The position numbers and the translations under genes were made by a program. Of a DNA stretch of 39,391 nt, positions 30,558-36,959 are shown piece after piece (within the stretch, counting starts at the first letter, position 1; the number at the start of each line of letters is the position of its first letter). The stretch lies in NCBI GenBank assembly GCA_050245915.1, contig JBFWWZ010000026.1:1-39391 (forward strand), read 5' to 3'. Below the pieces are notes generated by a model that saw only the letters and a list, made by a program, of their open reading frames with translations, was not told the origin of the DNA and searched no databases. The DNA comes from JBDSKH01 sp050245915 (GTDB taxonomy: Bacteria > Actinomycetota > Actinomycetes > Actinomycetales > Microbacteriaceae).

Positions 30558-30905
30558 CTAGAAGCCCCAGACCCCGGCCCACAGCGCGAACGGCAGGAAC
30601 GCCGCGAAGCCCCACAGTGCGAGGAGGAGCCCGCCGAACGTGCCGACGAAACCGAGCACGAGGCCCCAGTTCGCCATCAGGCGGGCCTGCGGCTCACGGC
30701 CGCGGGCGACGAAACCGAACACGATCGCGCCGATCGAGAGGAGGCCCTGGCCGAGCGCGATGCCCGTGATGCCGAGGACGAGCGCGGTGATGCTGAAGCC
30801 GTTGGTGCCGGCCACGGGTGCGGGGGCCGGAGCGGGAGCCGGAGCGGCGGGGAGGACGGTGTCCACGACAGGGGCGGACTTCTTGGTGGTGGCTGCTGTT
30901 GTCAT
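30558..30905 (-). CDS. Small DUF4190-like membrane protein
   Basis: 115 residues. An Ala/Pro-rich N-terminal tail (about 1-33, with an APAPAPAP run) precedes two membrane segments: SITALVLGITGIALGQGLLSIGAIVFGFVA (GxxGGxxG-like packing) and WGLVLGFVGTFGGLLLALWGFAAF. The layout and the ITALVLGI...RGREPQARLMANWGLVLG stretch fit DUF4190-type proteins. Function unknown. ATG 30905 lies six bases after TAGCCT; its own terminator separates it from lepA. Confidence 0.8.
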   Translation of the reverse strand: MTTAATTKKSAPVVDTVLPAAPAPAPAPAPVAGTNGFSITALVLGITGIALGQGLLSIGAIVFGFVARGREPQARLMANWGLVLGFVGTFGGLLLALWGFAAFLPFALWAGVWGF

Positions 30906-30917
30906 GCCCCCAGGCTA
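30906..30917 (-). promoter_or_regulatory. Candidate -10 box of the DUF4190-like gene
   Basis: TAGCCT (30917-30912), six bases, then ATG. The hexamer is the same as before the TIGR01777 epimerase gene. Confidence 0.45.
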
Positions 30918-30945
30918 GAAATCCCCGGCGGGGGCGCCCATAGGG

Positions 30946-31836
30946 CTAACCCCCCGGTCGGTGCAGGATGTCCCGAAGCGCGGGCTCCAGCTCGGGGAAC
31001 TCGAACCCGAACCCGGCGTCGAGCAGCCGCTTCGGCAGCACCCACCGGCTCTTCAGCACGAGCTCCGCCTCGGTGCGGATCGCGATGGCGCCGAGCTCCA
31101 GCGCGAAACGCGGCAACGGGATGCCGAACGGCACCCCCAGCACCGTGCGGATCGCCGCCATCACCTCGGCGTTCGTCACCGGACCCGGGCTGCTGAAGTT
31201 CACCGGTCCCTCGAGGTCGCTGGTCTCGAGGAACCGCATGGCGCGGAACGCGTCATCGAGATGGATCCAGCTGAACCGCTGGCGTCCGCCCGCCTGCGCC
31301 CCGCCCACCCCGAGCCGCGCCAGATTCACCATCGGGGTGAGAGCAGACCCGTCGCCCAGCACGATCGCCGTTCGCATCGCCACCTGGCGCACCCCGTCGC
31401 GGGGGGCGGCGAAGAACGCGCGCTCCCAGCCGGTCGCCACCTCGACCGAGAAGCCGTCGCCGAGTTCACCGTCCTCCTCGGTCTGCGGGCGGTCCTCCGC
31501 GTGCCGGTAGATGGTGGCGGTGCTCGCGTTCAGCCAGAGCGGCGGCGGGGTGCCCGCGCCGGAGACCGCCCGGCCGAGCTCGGCGGTGGTCTCCACGCGC
31601 GAGCGGAGGATCTCCGCCCGGTTGCGTGCGGTGTACCGGCAGTCGACACTTCGGCCCGCGAGATTGACGAGCACGTCGGCGCCGTCGATCAGGGCCGTGA
31701 TCGCCGCCGTGTCGCCCCAGACGGCGTCGGCATCCCGGCGCCCGACGGTGTGGACGACATCGCCGTCCGCGCGATACAGGTCGGCGAACCGGGTGCCCAT
31801 GAAGCCGTGCGCACCGGCGATGACGATCCTTCGCAT
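30946..31836 (-). CDS. TIGR01777 family epimerase-like protein
   Basis: Extended SDR protein of 296 residues. Rossmann start IVIAGAHGFMGTRFADLY, VLVNLAGRSVDCRYTARNRAEILRSRVETTAELG (family signature), WLNASTATIYRHA, WERAFFAAPRDGVRQVAMRTAIVLGDGSALTPM, RFSWIHLDDAFRAMRFL and a C-terminal DUF1731 domain (VPFGIPLPRFALELGA...VLPKRLLDAGFGFEFPELEPAL). Physiological substrate unknown for the family. It is divergent from the Nudix gene, with ATGs 22 bases apart and overlapping -10 boxes. Confidence 0.92.
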   Translation of the reverse strand: MRRIVIAGAHGFMGTRFADLYRADGDVVHTVGRRDADAVWGDTAAITALIDGADVLVNLAGRSVDCRYTARNRAEILRSRVETTAELGRAVSGAGTPPPLWLNASTATIYRHAEDRPQTEEDGELGDGFSVEVATGWERAFFAAPRDGVRQVAMRTAIVLGDGSALTPMVNLARLGVGGAQAGGRQRFSWIHLDDAFRAMRFLETSDLEGPVNFSSPGPVTNAEVMAAIRTVLGVPFGIPLPRFALELGAIAIRTEAELVLKSRWVLPKRLLDAGFGFEFPELEPALRDILHRPGG

Positions 31837-31858
31837 CTCGCCAGGCTAACGTGGTCGG
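31837..31858. promoter_or_regulatory. Overlapping divergent promoters, epimerase and Nudix genes
   Basis: Minus strand: TAGCCT (31848-31843), six bases, ATG 31836. Plus strand: TAACGT (31847-31852), six bases, ATG 31859. The two hexamers share 31847-31848. Both transcripts would begin at their start codons, and polymerase could hardly occupy both at once. Confidence 0.5.
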
Positions 31859-32341
31859 ATGCCGACGCCGCCGTTCATCCAGGAACTGCGCGACCGGGTG
31901 GGGACGCATCCGCTCTGGTTGTCGGGGGTGACCGCCGTCGTGGTGCGCGACGACGAGGTGCTCATGATCCGGCGCGCCGACAACGGGCGCTGGGCGCCGG
32001 TGGCCGGGATCATCGAGCCGGGCGAGCATCCGGCGGCCACCGCCGAGCGCGAGGTGCTCGAAGAAGCCGGGGTGGTCGTCGAGGTGGAGCGGGTCGCCGG
32101 GATCGACGTCAGTGCGCCCGTCACCTACGACAACGGCGATGCCGCGCAGTACCTCGTCGTCGTGGTGCGGTGCCGGTGGCTGTCGGGCGACCCGCATCCG
32201 GCCGACGGGGAGGCGACGGATGCCCGCTGGGTCTCGATCGACGGGCTCCCCGCACTCGACCCCGCCCTGTCGGAGGCGTCGCTGCGGCGGATCGGCTGGG
32301 CGCTGCGCGACGACGGCGCAGCCGCATTCCGCCGCGCCTGA
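31859..32341 (+). CDS. Nudix hydrolase
   Basis: 160 residues. Nudix box GIIEPGEHPAATAEREVLEEAGV matches GX5EX7REUXEEXGU in full, so the metal site is intact; it would hydrolyse a nucleoside diphosphate linked to another group. Strands before and after (TAVVVRDDEVLMIRRADNGRWAPVAG; AQYLVVVVRCRWLSG) and DARWVSIDGLP fit the fold. Specific substrate not inferable. ATG 31859 lies six bases after TAACGT. Confidence 0.93.
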   Translation: MPTPPFIQELRDRVGTHPLWLSGVTAVVVRDDEVLMIRRADNGRWAPVAGIIEPGEHPAATAEREVLEEAGVVVEVERVAGIDVSAPVTYDNGDAAQYLVVVVRCRWLSGDPHPADGEATDARWVSIDGLPALDPALSEASLRRIGWALRDDGAAAFRRA

Positions 32342-32355
32342 CGGTCTGGTAACGT
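32327..32355 (+). promoter_or_regulatory. Candidate rpsT promoter
   Basis: TTCCGC (32327-32332), 17 bases, TAACGT (32350-32355). The -35 match is weak. It would give a leader of about 135 bases that contains a TTTCGACA repeat. Confidence 0.3.
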
Positions 32356-32363
32356 AGACCCTT

Positions 32364-32400
32364 GGTTTCGACATGCGTCGCTTCGCGGCGCTACTCAACC
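32364..32400. repeat. TTTCGACA intergenic repeat, copy 2 (in the rpsT leader)
   Basis: GGTTTCGACATGCG, then a CGCTTCGCGGCG hairpin core, then CTACTCAACC. Its ends match copy 1 at 3704-3739 (GGTTTCGACA start and CTACTCA-CC end), with differing cores. Here it lies between a likely promoter and a ribosomal protein gene. Confidence 0.7.
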
Positions 32401-32497
32401 TGAAGGATTTGCGTGCGGTTCCCCCGCGCGAACGCCGTCTGAGTTCCTCTACCTCGTCGGCACGACACCCATTCGGCATCACGAACGAAAGACACCC

Positions 32498-32758
32498 ATG
32501 GCGAACATCAAGTCGCAGATCAAGCGCATCGGAACCAACAAGAAGGCACAGGAGCGCAACAAGGCCGTCAAGAGCGAGCTCAAGACCGTCATCCGCGCCA
32601 CCCGCGAGGCCATCGAGGCCGGCGACAAGAAGAAGGCCGCCGCCGCCCTCGCCGTCGCCACCAAGAAGCTCGACAAGGCCACCTCGAAGGGCGTCATCCA
32701 CGCCAACAACGCCGCGAACCGCAAGAGCAGCATCGCCAAGCAGGTCGCAGCGCTGTAA
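32498..32758 (+). CDS. rpsT: 30S ribosomal protein S20
   Basis: Ribosomal protein of 86 residues that binds 16S rRNA early in 30S assembly. Classic Lys/Ala-rich sequence: MANIKSQIKRIGTNKKAQERN, KSELKTVIRATREAI, GDKKKAAAALAVATKKLDKA, KGVIHANNAANRKSSIAKQV. ATG 32498 is preceded by GAAAG. It uses more A-rich codons than its neighbours, as expected of a highly expressed gene. A strong terminator follows; holA is convergent. Confidence 0.98.
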   Translation: MANIKSQIKRIGTNKKAQERNKAVKSELKTVIRATREAIEAGDKKKAAAALAVATKKLDKATSKGVIHANNAANRKSSIAKQVAAL

Positions 32759-32775
32759 CCGCATTTCTCAGATCA

Positions 32776-32804
32776 CCCCGGCTCCGGCCGGGGTTTTCTG
32801 TTTT
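32776..32804 (+). terminator. Terminator after rpsT
   Basis: CCCCGGC-TCCG-GCCGGGG (7-bp stem, 32776-32793) followed by TTTTCTGTTTT. It ends at the holA stop codon and may also stop the converging transcript. Confidence 0.92.
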
Positions 32805-33820
32805 CAGCCGCGGGCGGAGAGGGCTTCGACGAGTCGCTCGAGGGCATAGACGGGGTCGCGACCGCCGCCCTTCACCTGAGCGTCGGTCTCGGCGAGAGCC
32901 TCGATCGCGCGACCGAGGCCGGCGTCGGTCCAGCCCTGCAGGTCGCGCCGCGCCCGGTCGACCTGCCACGGGGCGAGGCCGAACCGCTGGGCGAGTTCGC
33001 CCGACGCGCCCCGCGCGCCGGCGAGCTTCGCCATCGTGCGGATCTTGCTGGCGATCGCGGCGATCATCGGCACCGGGTCGGCACCGGATGCCAGGGCGTG
33101 GCGCAGCAACCCGAGGGCCTCGCCGTGCCGCCCGGCGATGGCCGCGTCGGCGACCGCGAAGGCGTTGGCCTCCACCCGGCCGCCGTAGTAGCGGGCGACC
33201 ACCTGCTCGGTGATCTCATCCTCCGTGTCGGCGAGGAGCTGCCGGCATGCGGCGGCCAGCTCGGCCAGATCTTCAGAGAAGGCCGAGACCAGCGCTCGCA
33301 CCGCTCCCGGGGCCACGCGGCGGCGGGCCGTCGTGAACTCCGCCTGCACGAAATCGACCTTGTCGCTGTCGCGCTTCAACTCGGCGCAGACGACCTCGAT
33401 GCCACCACCCGCACCGCCCCGGATCGCGTCGAGCAGCTTCTTGCCGCGCACACCGCCGGCATGGCGCAGCACCAGGTAGGTGTCGTCGGCAGGGGCCTCG
33501 AGGTAGCGGAGCGCCTCATCCAGGAACGCGTCGCTGGTCTTCTCCACCGAGTCCACCCGGATGTATCGCGGCTCCCCGAAGAGGCTCGGGCTCGCCAGCG
33601 TCAGCAGCTCACCGGGCGCGTAGTTGGCGGCGTCGAGCTCGGCGACCTCCAACGTCGGATCCTCCGCCTTGAGGATGTCACGCAGCAGCCGCATGGCGCG
33701 GTCGGCGAGCACCGTCTCGGTGCCGCTGACCAGCACGACCGGGGCGGGACGCACCGCATCCCACGCCAACTGCGGGATCGCGACCTTCGCCGTCGATGCC
33801 CGCCGCGCAGGTGCCGCCAT
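32804..33820 (-). CDS. holA: DNA polymerase III subunit delta
   Basis: Clamp-loader subunit of 338 residues that opens the beta sliding clamp. N-terminal AAA+-like part without a P-loop (PAPVVLVSGTETVLADRAMRLLRDIL, LTLASPSLFGEPRYIRVDSVEK, YLVLRHAGGVRGKKLLDAI), a middle region SEDLAELAAACRQLLADTED, and the C-terminal clamp-loader collar helices (ALGLLRHALASGADPVPMIAAIASKIRTMAKLAGA, FGLAPWQVDRARR). ATG 33820 has GGAAGGA seven bases upstream. Last gene of the comEA-comEC-holA operon; 24 bases after the comEC stop. Confidence 0.96.
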   Translation of the reverse strand: MAAPARRASTAKVAIPQLAWDAVRPAPVVLVSGTETVLADRAMRLLRDILKAEDPTLEVAELDAANYAPGELLTLASPSLFGEPRYIRVDSVEKTSDAFLDEALRYLEAPADDTYLVLRHAGGVRGKKLLDAIRGGAGGGIEVVCAELKRDSDKVDFVQAEFTTARRRVAPGAVRALVSAFSEDLAELAAACRQLLADTEDEITEQVVARYYGGRVEANAFAVADAAIAGRHGEALGLLRHALASGADPVPMIAAIASKIRTMAKLAGARGASGELAQRFGLAPWQVDRARRDLQGWTDAGLGRAIEALAETDAQVKGGGRDPVYALERLVEALSARG

Positions 33821-33844
33821 GCCCGTCCTTCCGTCGCATTCAGA

Positions 33845-36106
33845 CTACGCGGCGGGCGCGACATCGCGGGCCGTCCAGATGCGCAGCTCGCCCGGCCGCT
33901 CCCCCGGCGCGACGAGGACGAGCCCGTCGAGGTCGCTGCGGTACGGCGCGGTGCCGACGGCGGCCAGGATGCCGAGCAGGTCGGGTGTCGGGTGGCCGTA
34001 GTCGTTGCCGGCGCCCACGCCGATGAGCCCTGCCGTCGCACCCACCGACTCGTAGAGCGAGGCGGCCTGATCGCGCGATCCGTGATGCGCCACCTTGACG
34101 ACGTCGACGCGGCCGGGCGGGTCGGAGCCGAGCAGGCGCAGCTGTGACTCCTCGCCGAGGTCCCCGAGGAACAGCCCGCTGAGGCACGCGCACCATGCGG
34201 GCCTGACCAGAAGGGTGACGCTCGCGGGGTTGCCGGGCTCGACGCCACGGGGTGGCGGCCACAGGACCCGCCAGGAGAGCCGGCCCAGCATCCCGTGCTC
34301 GCCGCGCGCGACCTGGTCGACGGCGGCTCCCGCGTCCCGGAAGGTCGCCGCGAGCGTGGCGTCGTGCGGGTCGGATGGCGGGCCGATCAGCACCCGGTCG
34401 ACGCGCCCGACGACCGCCTCTGCCCCGCCGACGTGGTCGAGGTCGTAGTGGGTGAGCACCAGCAGCTGGATGCGCCCGATGCCCAGGTCATCCAGGCACG
34501 CCGCCAGCCGCGCCGGCTCGGGCCCTGTGTCGATCAGCGCCACCTGACCGGCGTCGCGCACCAGCACCGCATCGCCCTGCCCGACGTCGCACTGCGCGAA
34601 CTGCCAGTCTGCGGGGCGGCCGAGCTGGGTCGCGACGCGTGTTCCGGCGAGGGTGCCGGTGTAGACGATGACCGCGAGCACGAGGCAGAGCCGCGCCGCC
34701 CGGCGCACCCGCTGCGATCCGACGATCCCCGCGACCACGGCAGCGCAGAGAGCGACCCCCGCCACCAGGCCGACCGGCCCGACGGGCCATGGGCTGCGGG
34801 CACCGGGAAGCCCGGCGGTGAAGGATGCAACCGCCGCGATCCAGCTCGCCGGCACCCAGGCGAGCGCCGCGACCGGGCCCGCCAGGGGCGGCACCAGGGT
34901 GGCGAGCAGGCATCCGGCAAGGCCGGCGATCGTGGCGAAGGGGGCGGCCGGTTCGGCCAGCACATTGGCCACGACCCCGTACAGCGGCAGCGACGGATCG
35001 AGCAGCAGCAGCACCGGCTGGCAGGCGAGCTGTGCCGCGACCGGCACCGCGATGACCACCGCGAGCCAGTACGGAAGCAGCCGGGCCAGCGAGCTCGCGA
35101 TCGGAGCGGCCAGCACCACGAGGCCACCGGTGGCGAGCACGCTCAATGCGAAGCCGTAGCTGCGCGCCAGCCACGGGTCGGCGACGAGCAGCACGATGAC
35201 TGCGGCGCAGAGCACCGGGATGCCGCGGCCGGGTCGCGACAGCCCCAGACCGACGAGCGCGATGGCGGCCATCGCCGCCGCCCGGATCACACTGGGTTCC
35301 GGGGTCACCAGCACCACGAAACCGGCGAGGCCCGCGAGCGCGACCACGATGCGTGCACCGCGCGGCATGCCGGCGGCGCCGGCGAGAACGAACAGCAACC
35401 CCACGACCACGGCGCAGTTCGACCCCGAGACCGCGGTGAGGTGGCTGAGCGAGCTGGTCTTCATATCGGAGTCGAGCTCTGCGGAGACGGCAGACGTGTC
35501 GCCGATCGCGAGACCGGGGAGCAGCCCGGCGCCGGGACCCGGCAGCCGGGCGGCCACGGCGGCGAACCGCGCCCGCAGCTCGCCGGCGGCAGCCAACACG
35601 CCGGAGGCGGGCCGCACGAGGCGCGGGTCGTCTCGCGCGAAGAGCAGGAACGCGACATCGTCGCCGGCCTCCGCCCGAACCGGGGTCGCGCGCACCGTCA
35701 GCACGTCGCCGATCCCGGCCTCGCCGAGGGCGTCGGCGAACAGCAGCACCGGCACCGTCCCCATGCGAGCGGCCACCCGCCCGCCGGCCGCGTGACCTGC
35801 GACCTCCACCGTGACATCCAGCGCACGGGAATGCGCCGCGGCGGTCAGCAGCTGCGGGGGCTCGCGACCGCCCGCGTGCAGCAGCACGGCACTCAGGACC
35901 ACGGCGCCGGCGAGGAGGGCGAGCGCGGCCGGGGGTCCGAGGATCGTGCGCCGAGAGGACACGAGGACGACGGCGCAGGCCGCCCAGAGCGCGACGCATG
36001 CGACGAGGATCAGCGCCCCGGCATCCCGGACTCCGATCGCCGCGCCCGCCGTCAGCCAGGCGATGACCGCCGGCGGGACCAGTCGCAGGTCGCGGGCACC
36101 GGTCAC
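33845..36106 (-). CDS. comEC: Competence protein ComEC/Rec2-like DNA channel
   Basis: Membrane protein of 753 residues forming the DNA-uptake channel in competent bacteria. N-terminal helices and an OB-like segment, then the Competence domain with about eight helices (LTAVSGSNCAVVVGLLF, VIRAAAMAAIALVGLGLSRPGR, YGFALSVLATGGLVVLAAPI, LACQPVLLLLDPSLPLYGVVANVLAEP). A C-terminal metallo-beta-lactamase-like domain follows (about 525-753: QCDVGQGDAVLVR, THYDLDHVGG at ~552-561, KVAHHGSRDQ). Metal-site residues look intact. GTG 36106 overlaps the comEA stop as GTGA. Whether this organism is naturally competent is unknown. Confidence 0.95.
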   Translation of the reverse strand: MTGARDLRLVPPAVIAWLTAGAAIGVRDAGALILVACVALWAACAVVLVSSRRTILGPPAALALLAGAVVLSAVLLHAGGREPPQLLTAAAHSRALDVTVEVAGHAAGGRVAARMGTVPVLLFADALGEAGIGDVLTVRATPVRAEAGDDVAFLLFARDDPRLVRPASGVLAAAGELRARFAAVAARLPGPGAGLLPGLAIGDTSAVSAELDSDMKTSSLSHLTAVSGSNCAVVVGLLFVLAGAAGMPRGARIVVALAGLAGFVVLVTPEPSVIRAAAMAAIALVGLGLSRPGRGIPVLCAAVIVLLVADPWLARSYGFALSVLATGGLVVLAAPIASSLARLLPYWLAVVIAVPVAAQLACQPVLLLLDPSLPLYGVVANVLAEPAAPFATIAGLAGCLLATLVPPLAGPVAALAWVPASWIAAVASFTAGLPGARSPWPVGPVGLVAGVALCAAVVAGIVGSQRVRRAARLCLVLAVIVYTGTLAGTRVATQLGRPADWQFAQCDVGQGDAVLVRDAGQVALIDTGPEPARLAACLDDLGIGRIQLLVLTHYDLDHVGGAEAVVGRVDRVLIGPPSDPHDATLAATFRDAGAAVDQVARGEHGMLGRLSWRVLWPPPRGVEPGNPASVTLLVRPAWCACLSGLFLGDLGEESQLRLLGSDPPGRVDVVKVAHHGSRDQAASLYESVGATAGLIGVGAGNDYGHPTPDLLGILAAVGTAPYRSDLDGLVLVAPGERPGELRIWTARDVAPAA

Positions 36107-36699
36107 ACGGTCACCAGCTCGCGCAGCCCCTGGAAGGTGGCGTCGCCGATGCCGGGCACCTCGAGCAGGTCTTCGATCGCGGAGAACCGGCCGTTCTGCT
36201 CGCGCCAAGCGAGGATGCGGGCGGCGAGTGCCGGGCCGACGCGCGGGAGAGTGTCGAGTGCGGCGCTGTCGGCGGTGTTCAGGTTCACCTTGCCGTCCGC
36301 AGCGATCGGCCCCGCCGCGGTCTCGCCGATCGCGGGGACGACGATCTGCTCGCCGTCGCTCAGCACCCGCGCGAGATTGAGCCCCGCCGGGTCGGCCTGA
36401 GCGGTGAAGCCGCCCGCCGCGGCGACGATGTCGACAGCCCGATCGCCGTCGCGCAGCGTGTAGAGGCCGGGGCGCGCGACCTGACCGAGGATGTGGACGT
36501 AGATGACCGAGCCGGCCCCGGCATCCTGAACGACAGCGGATGCGGTGGGGCCCGGCGCGATCAGCGCCGTCGACCCGTGCGGCGTGACAGCCGTCAGGAG
36601 GACGGCGGTGCCGGCCCCGAGGAGGCCGAGCACCACCGCCGCACCTGCACCCACCCGCCAGCGCGCCCGGTGAGGGTCGGGCTGCGGGGAGGCGTTCAC
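36103..36699 (-). CDS. comEA: ComEA-like DNA-binding protein (SLBB and helix-hairpin-helix)
   Basis: Membrane-anchored DNA receptor of 198 residues. N-terminal anchor (VGAGAAVVLGLLGAGTAVLLTAV), SLBB domain (VIYVHILGQVARPGLYTLRDGDRAVDIVAAAGGF), then two helix-hairpin-helix motifs (VNLNTADSAALDTLPRVGPALAARILAWREQNGRFSAIEDLLEVPGIGDATFQGL). GTG 36699 lies six bases after TAGCGT, so the transcript is likely leaderless. First gene of comEA-comEC-holA. Confidence 0.95.
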   Translation of the reverse strand: MNASPQPDPHRARWRVGAGAAVVLGLLGAGTAVLLTAVTPHGSTALIAPGPTASAVVQDAGAGSVIYVHILGQVARPGLYTLRDGDRAVDIVAAAGGFTAQADPAGLNLARVLSDGEQIVVPAIGETAAGPIAADGKVNLNTADSAALDTLPRVGPALAARILAWREQNGRFSAIEDLLEVPGIGDATFQGLRELVTV

Positions 36700-36711
36700 C
36701 CCCTCACGCTA
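36700..36711 (-). promoter_or_regulatory. Candidate -10 box of the comEA-comEC-holA operon
   Basis: TAGCGT (36711-36706), six bases, then GTG. Same hexamer as before the sensor kinase and MacB-type exporter genes. Confidence 0.45.
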
Positions 36712-36782
36712 GAAACGGCGGTGCACCGACGGGGCGGCGTCCGCCGACCTGGGGAGAGCCGGCGGCTGCGAGGGAACGGACG

Positions 36783-36956
36783 CTACGCGTCGGCCTCGGG
36801 GAGCTCGGAGAGCGCCACGGTGTGGCCCTTCGTGCAGCGGTACCCGGTGAGCACCGGGGCGTGGGCCGCCGGCTTGCCGGGCCGCGGGTTGCTGGGGGCT
36901 CCCATGATCGGCAGCAGGTGCCCGCCGTCGTCGCGCGGGCAATTCGGTGCAGCCAT
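36783..36956 (-). CDS. Small protein of 57 residues following leuS
   Basis: Begins MAAPNCPRDDGGHLLPIMG, contains a Pro-rich middle and TGYRCTKGHTVALSELPEADA at the end. Two Cys (6, 41) and several His (13, 32, 45), with C41-TKG-H45 resembling a zinc-knuckle half, suggest a tiny metal-binding protein; this is inference. ATG 36956 lies three bases after the leuS stop, with AAAGG eight bases upstream inside the end of leuS, so it is translationally coupled. No family recognised. Confidence 0.7.
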   Translation of the reverse strand: MAAPNCPRDDGGHLLPIMGAPSNPRPGKPAAHAPVLTGYRCTKGHTVALSELPEADA

Positions 36957-36959
36957 GGT

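Noticed and set aside
34295..36400. Open frame of 701 codons opposite comEC
   Set aside because: Antisense shadow with Arg/Gly/Asp-rich sequence; comEC shows membrane helices and a metal-binding domain.
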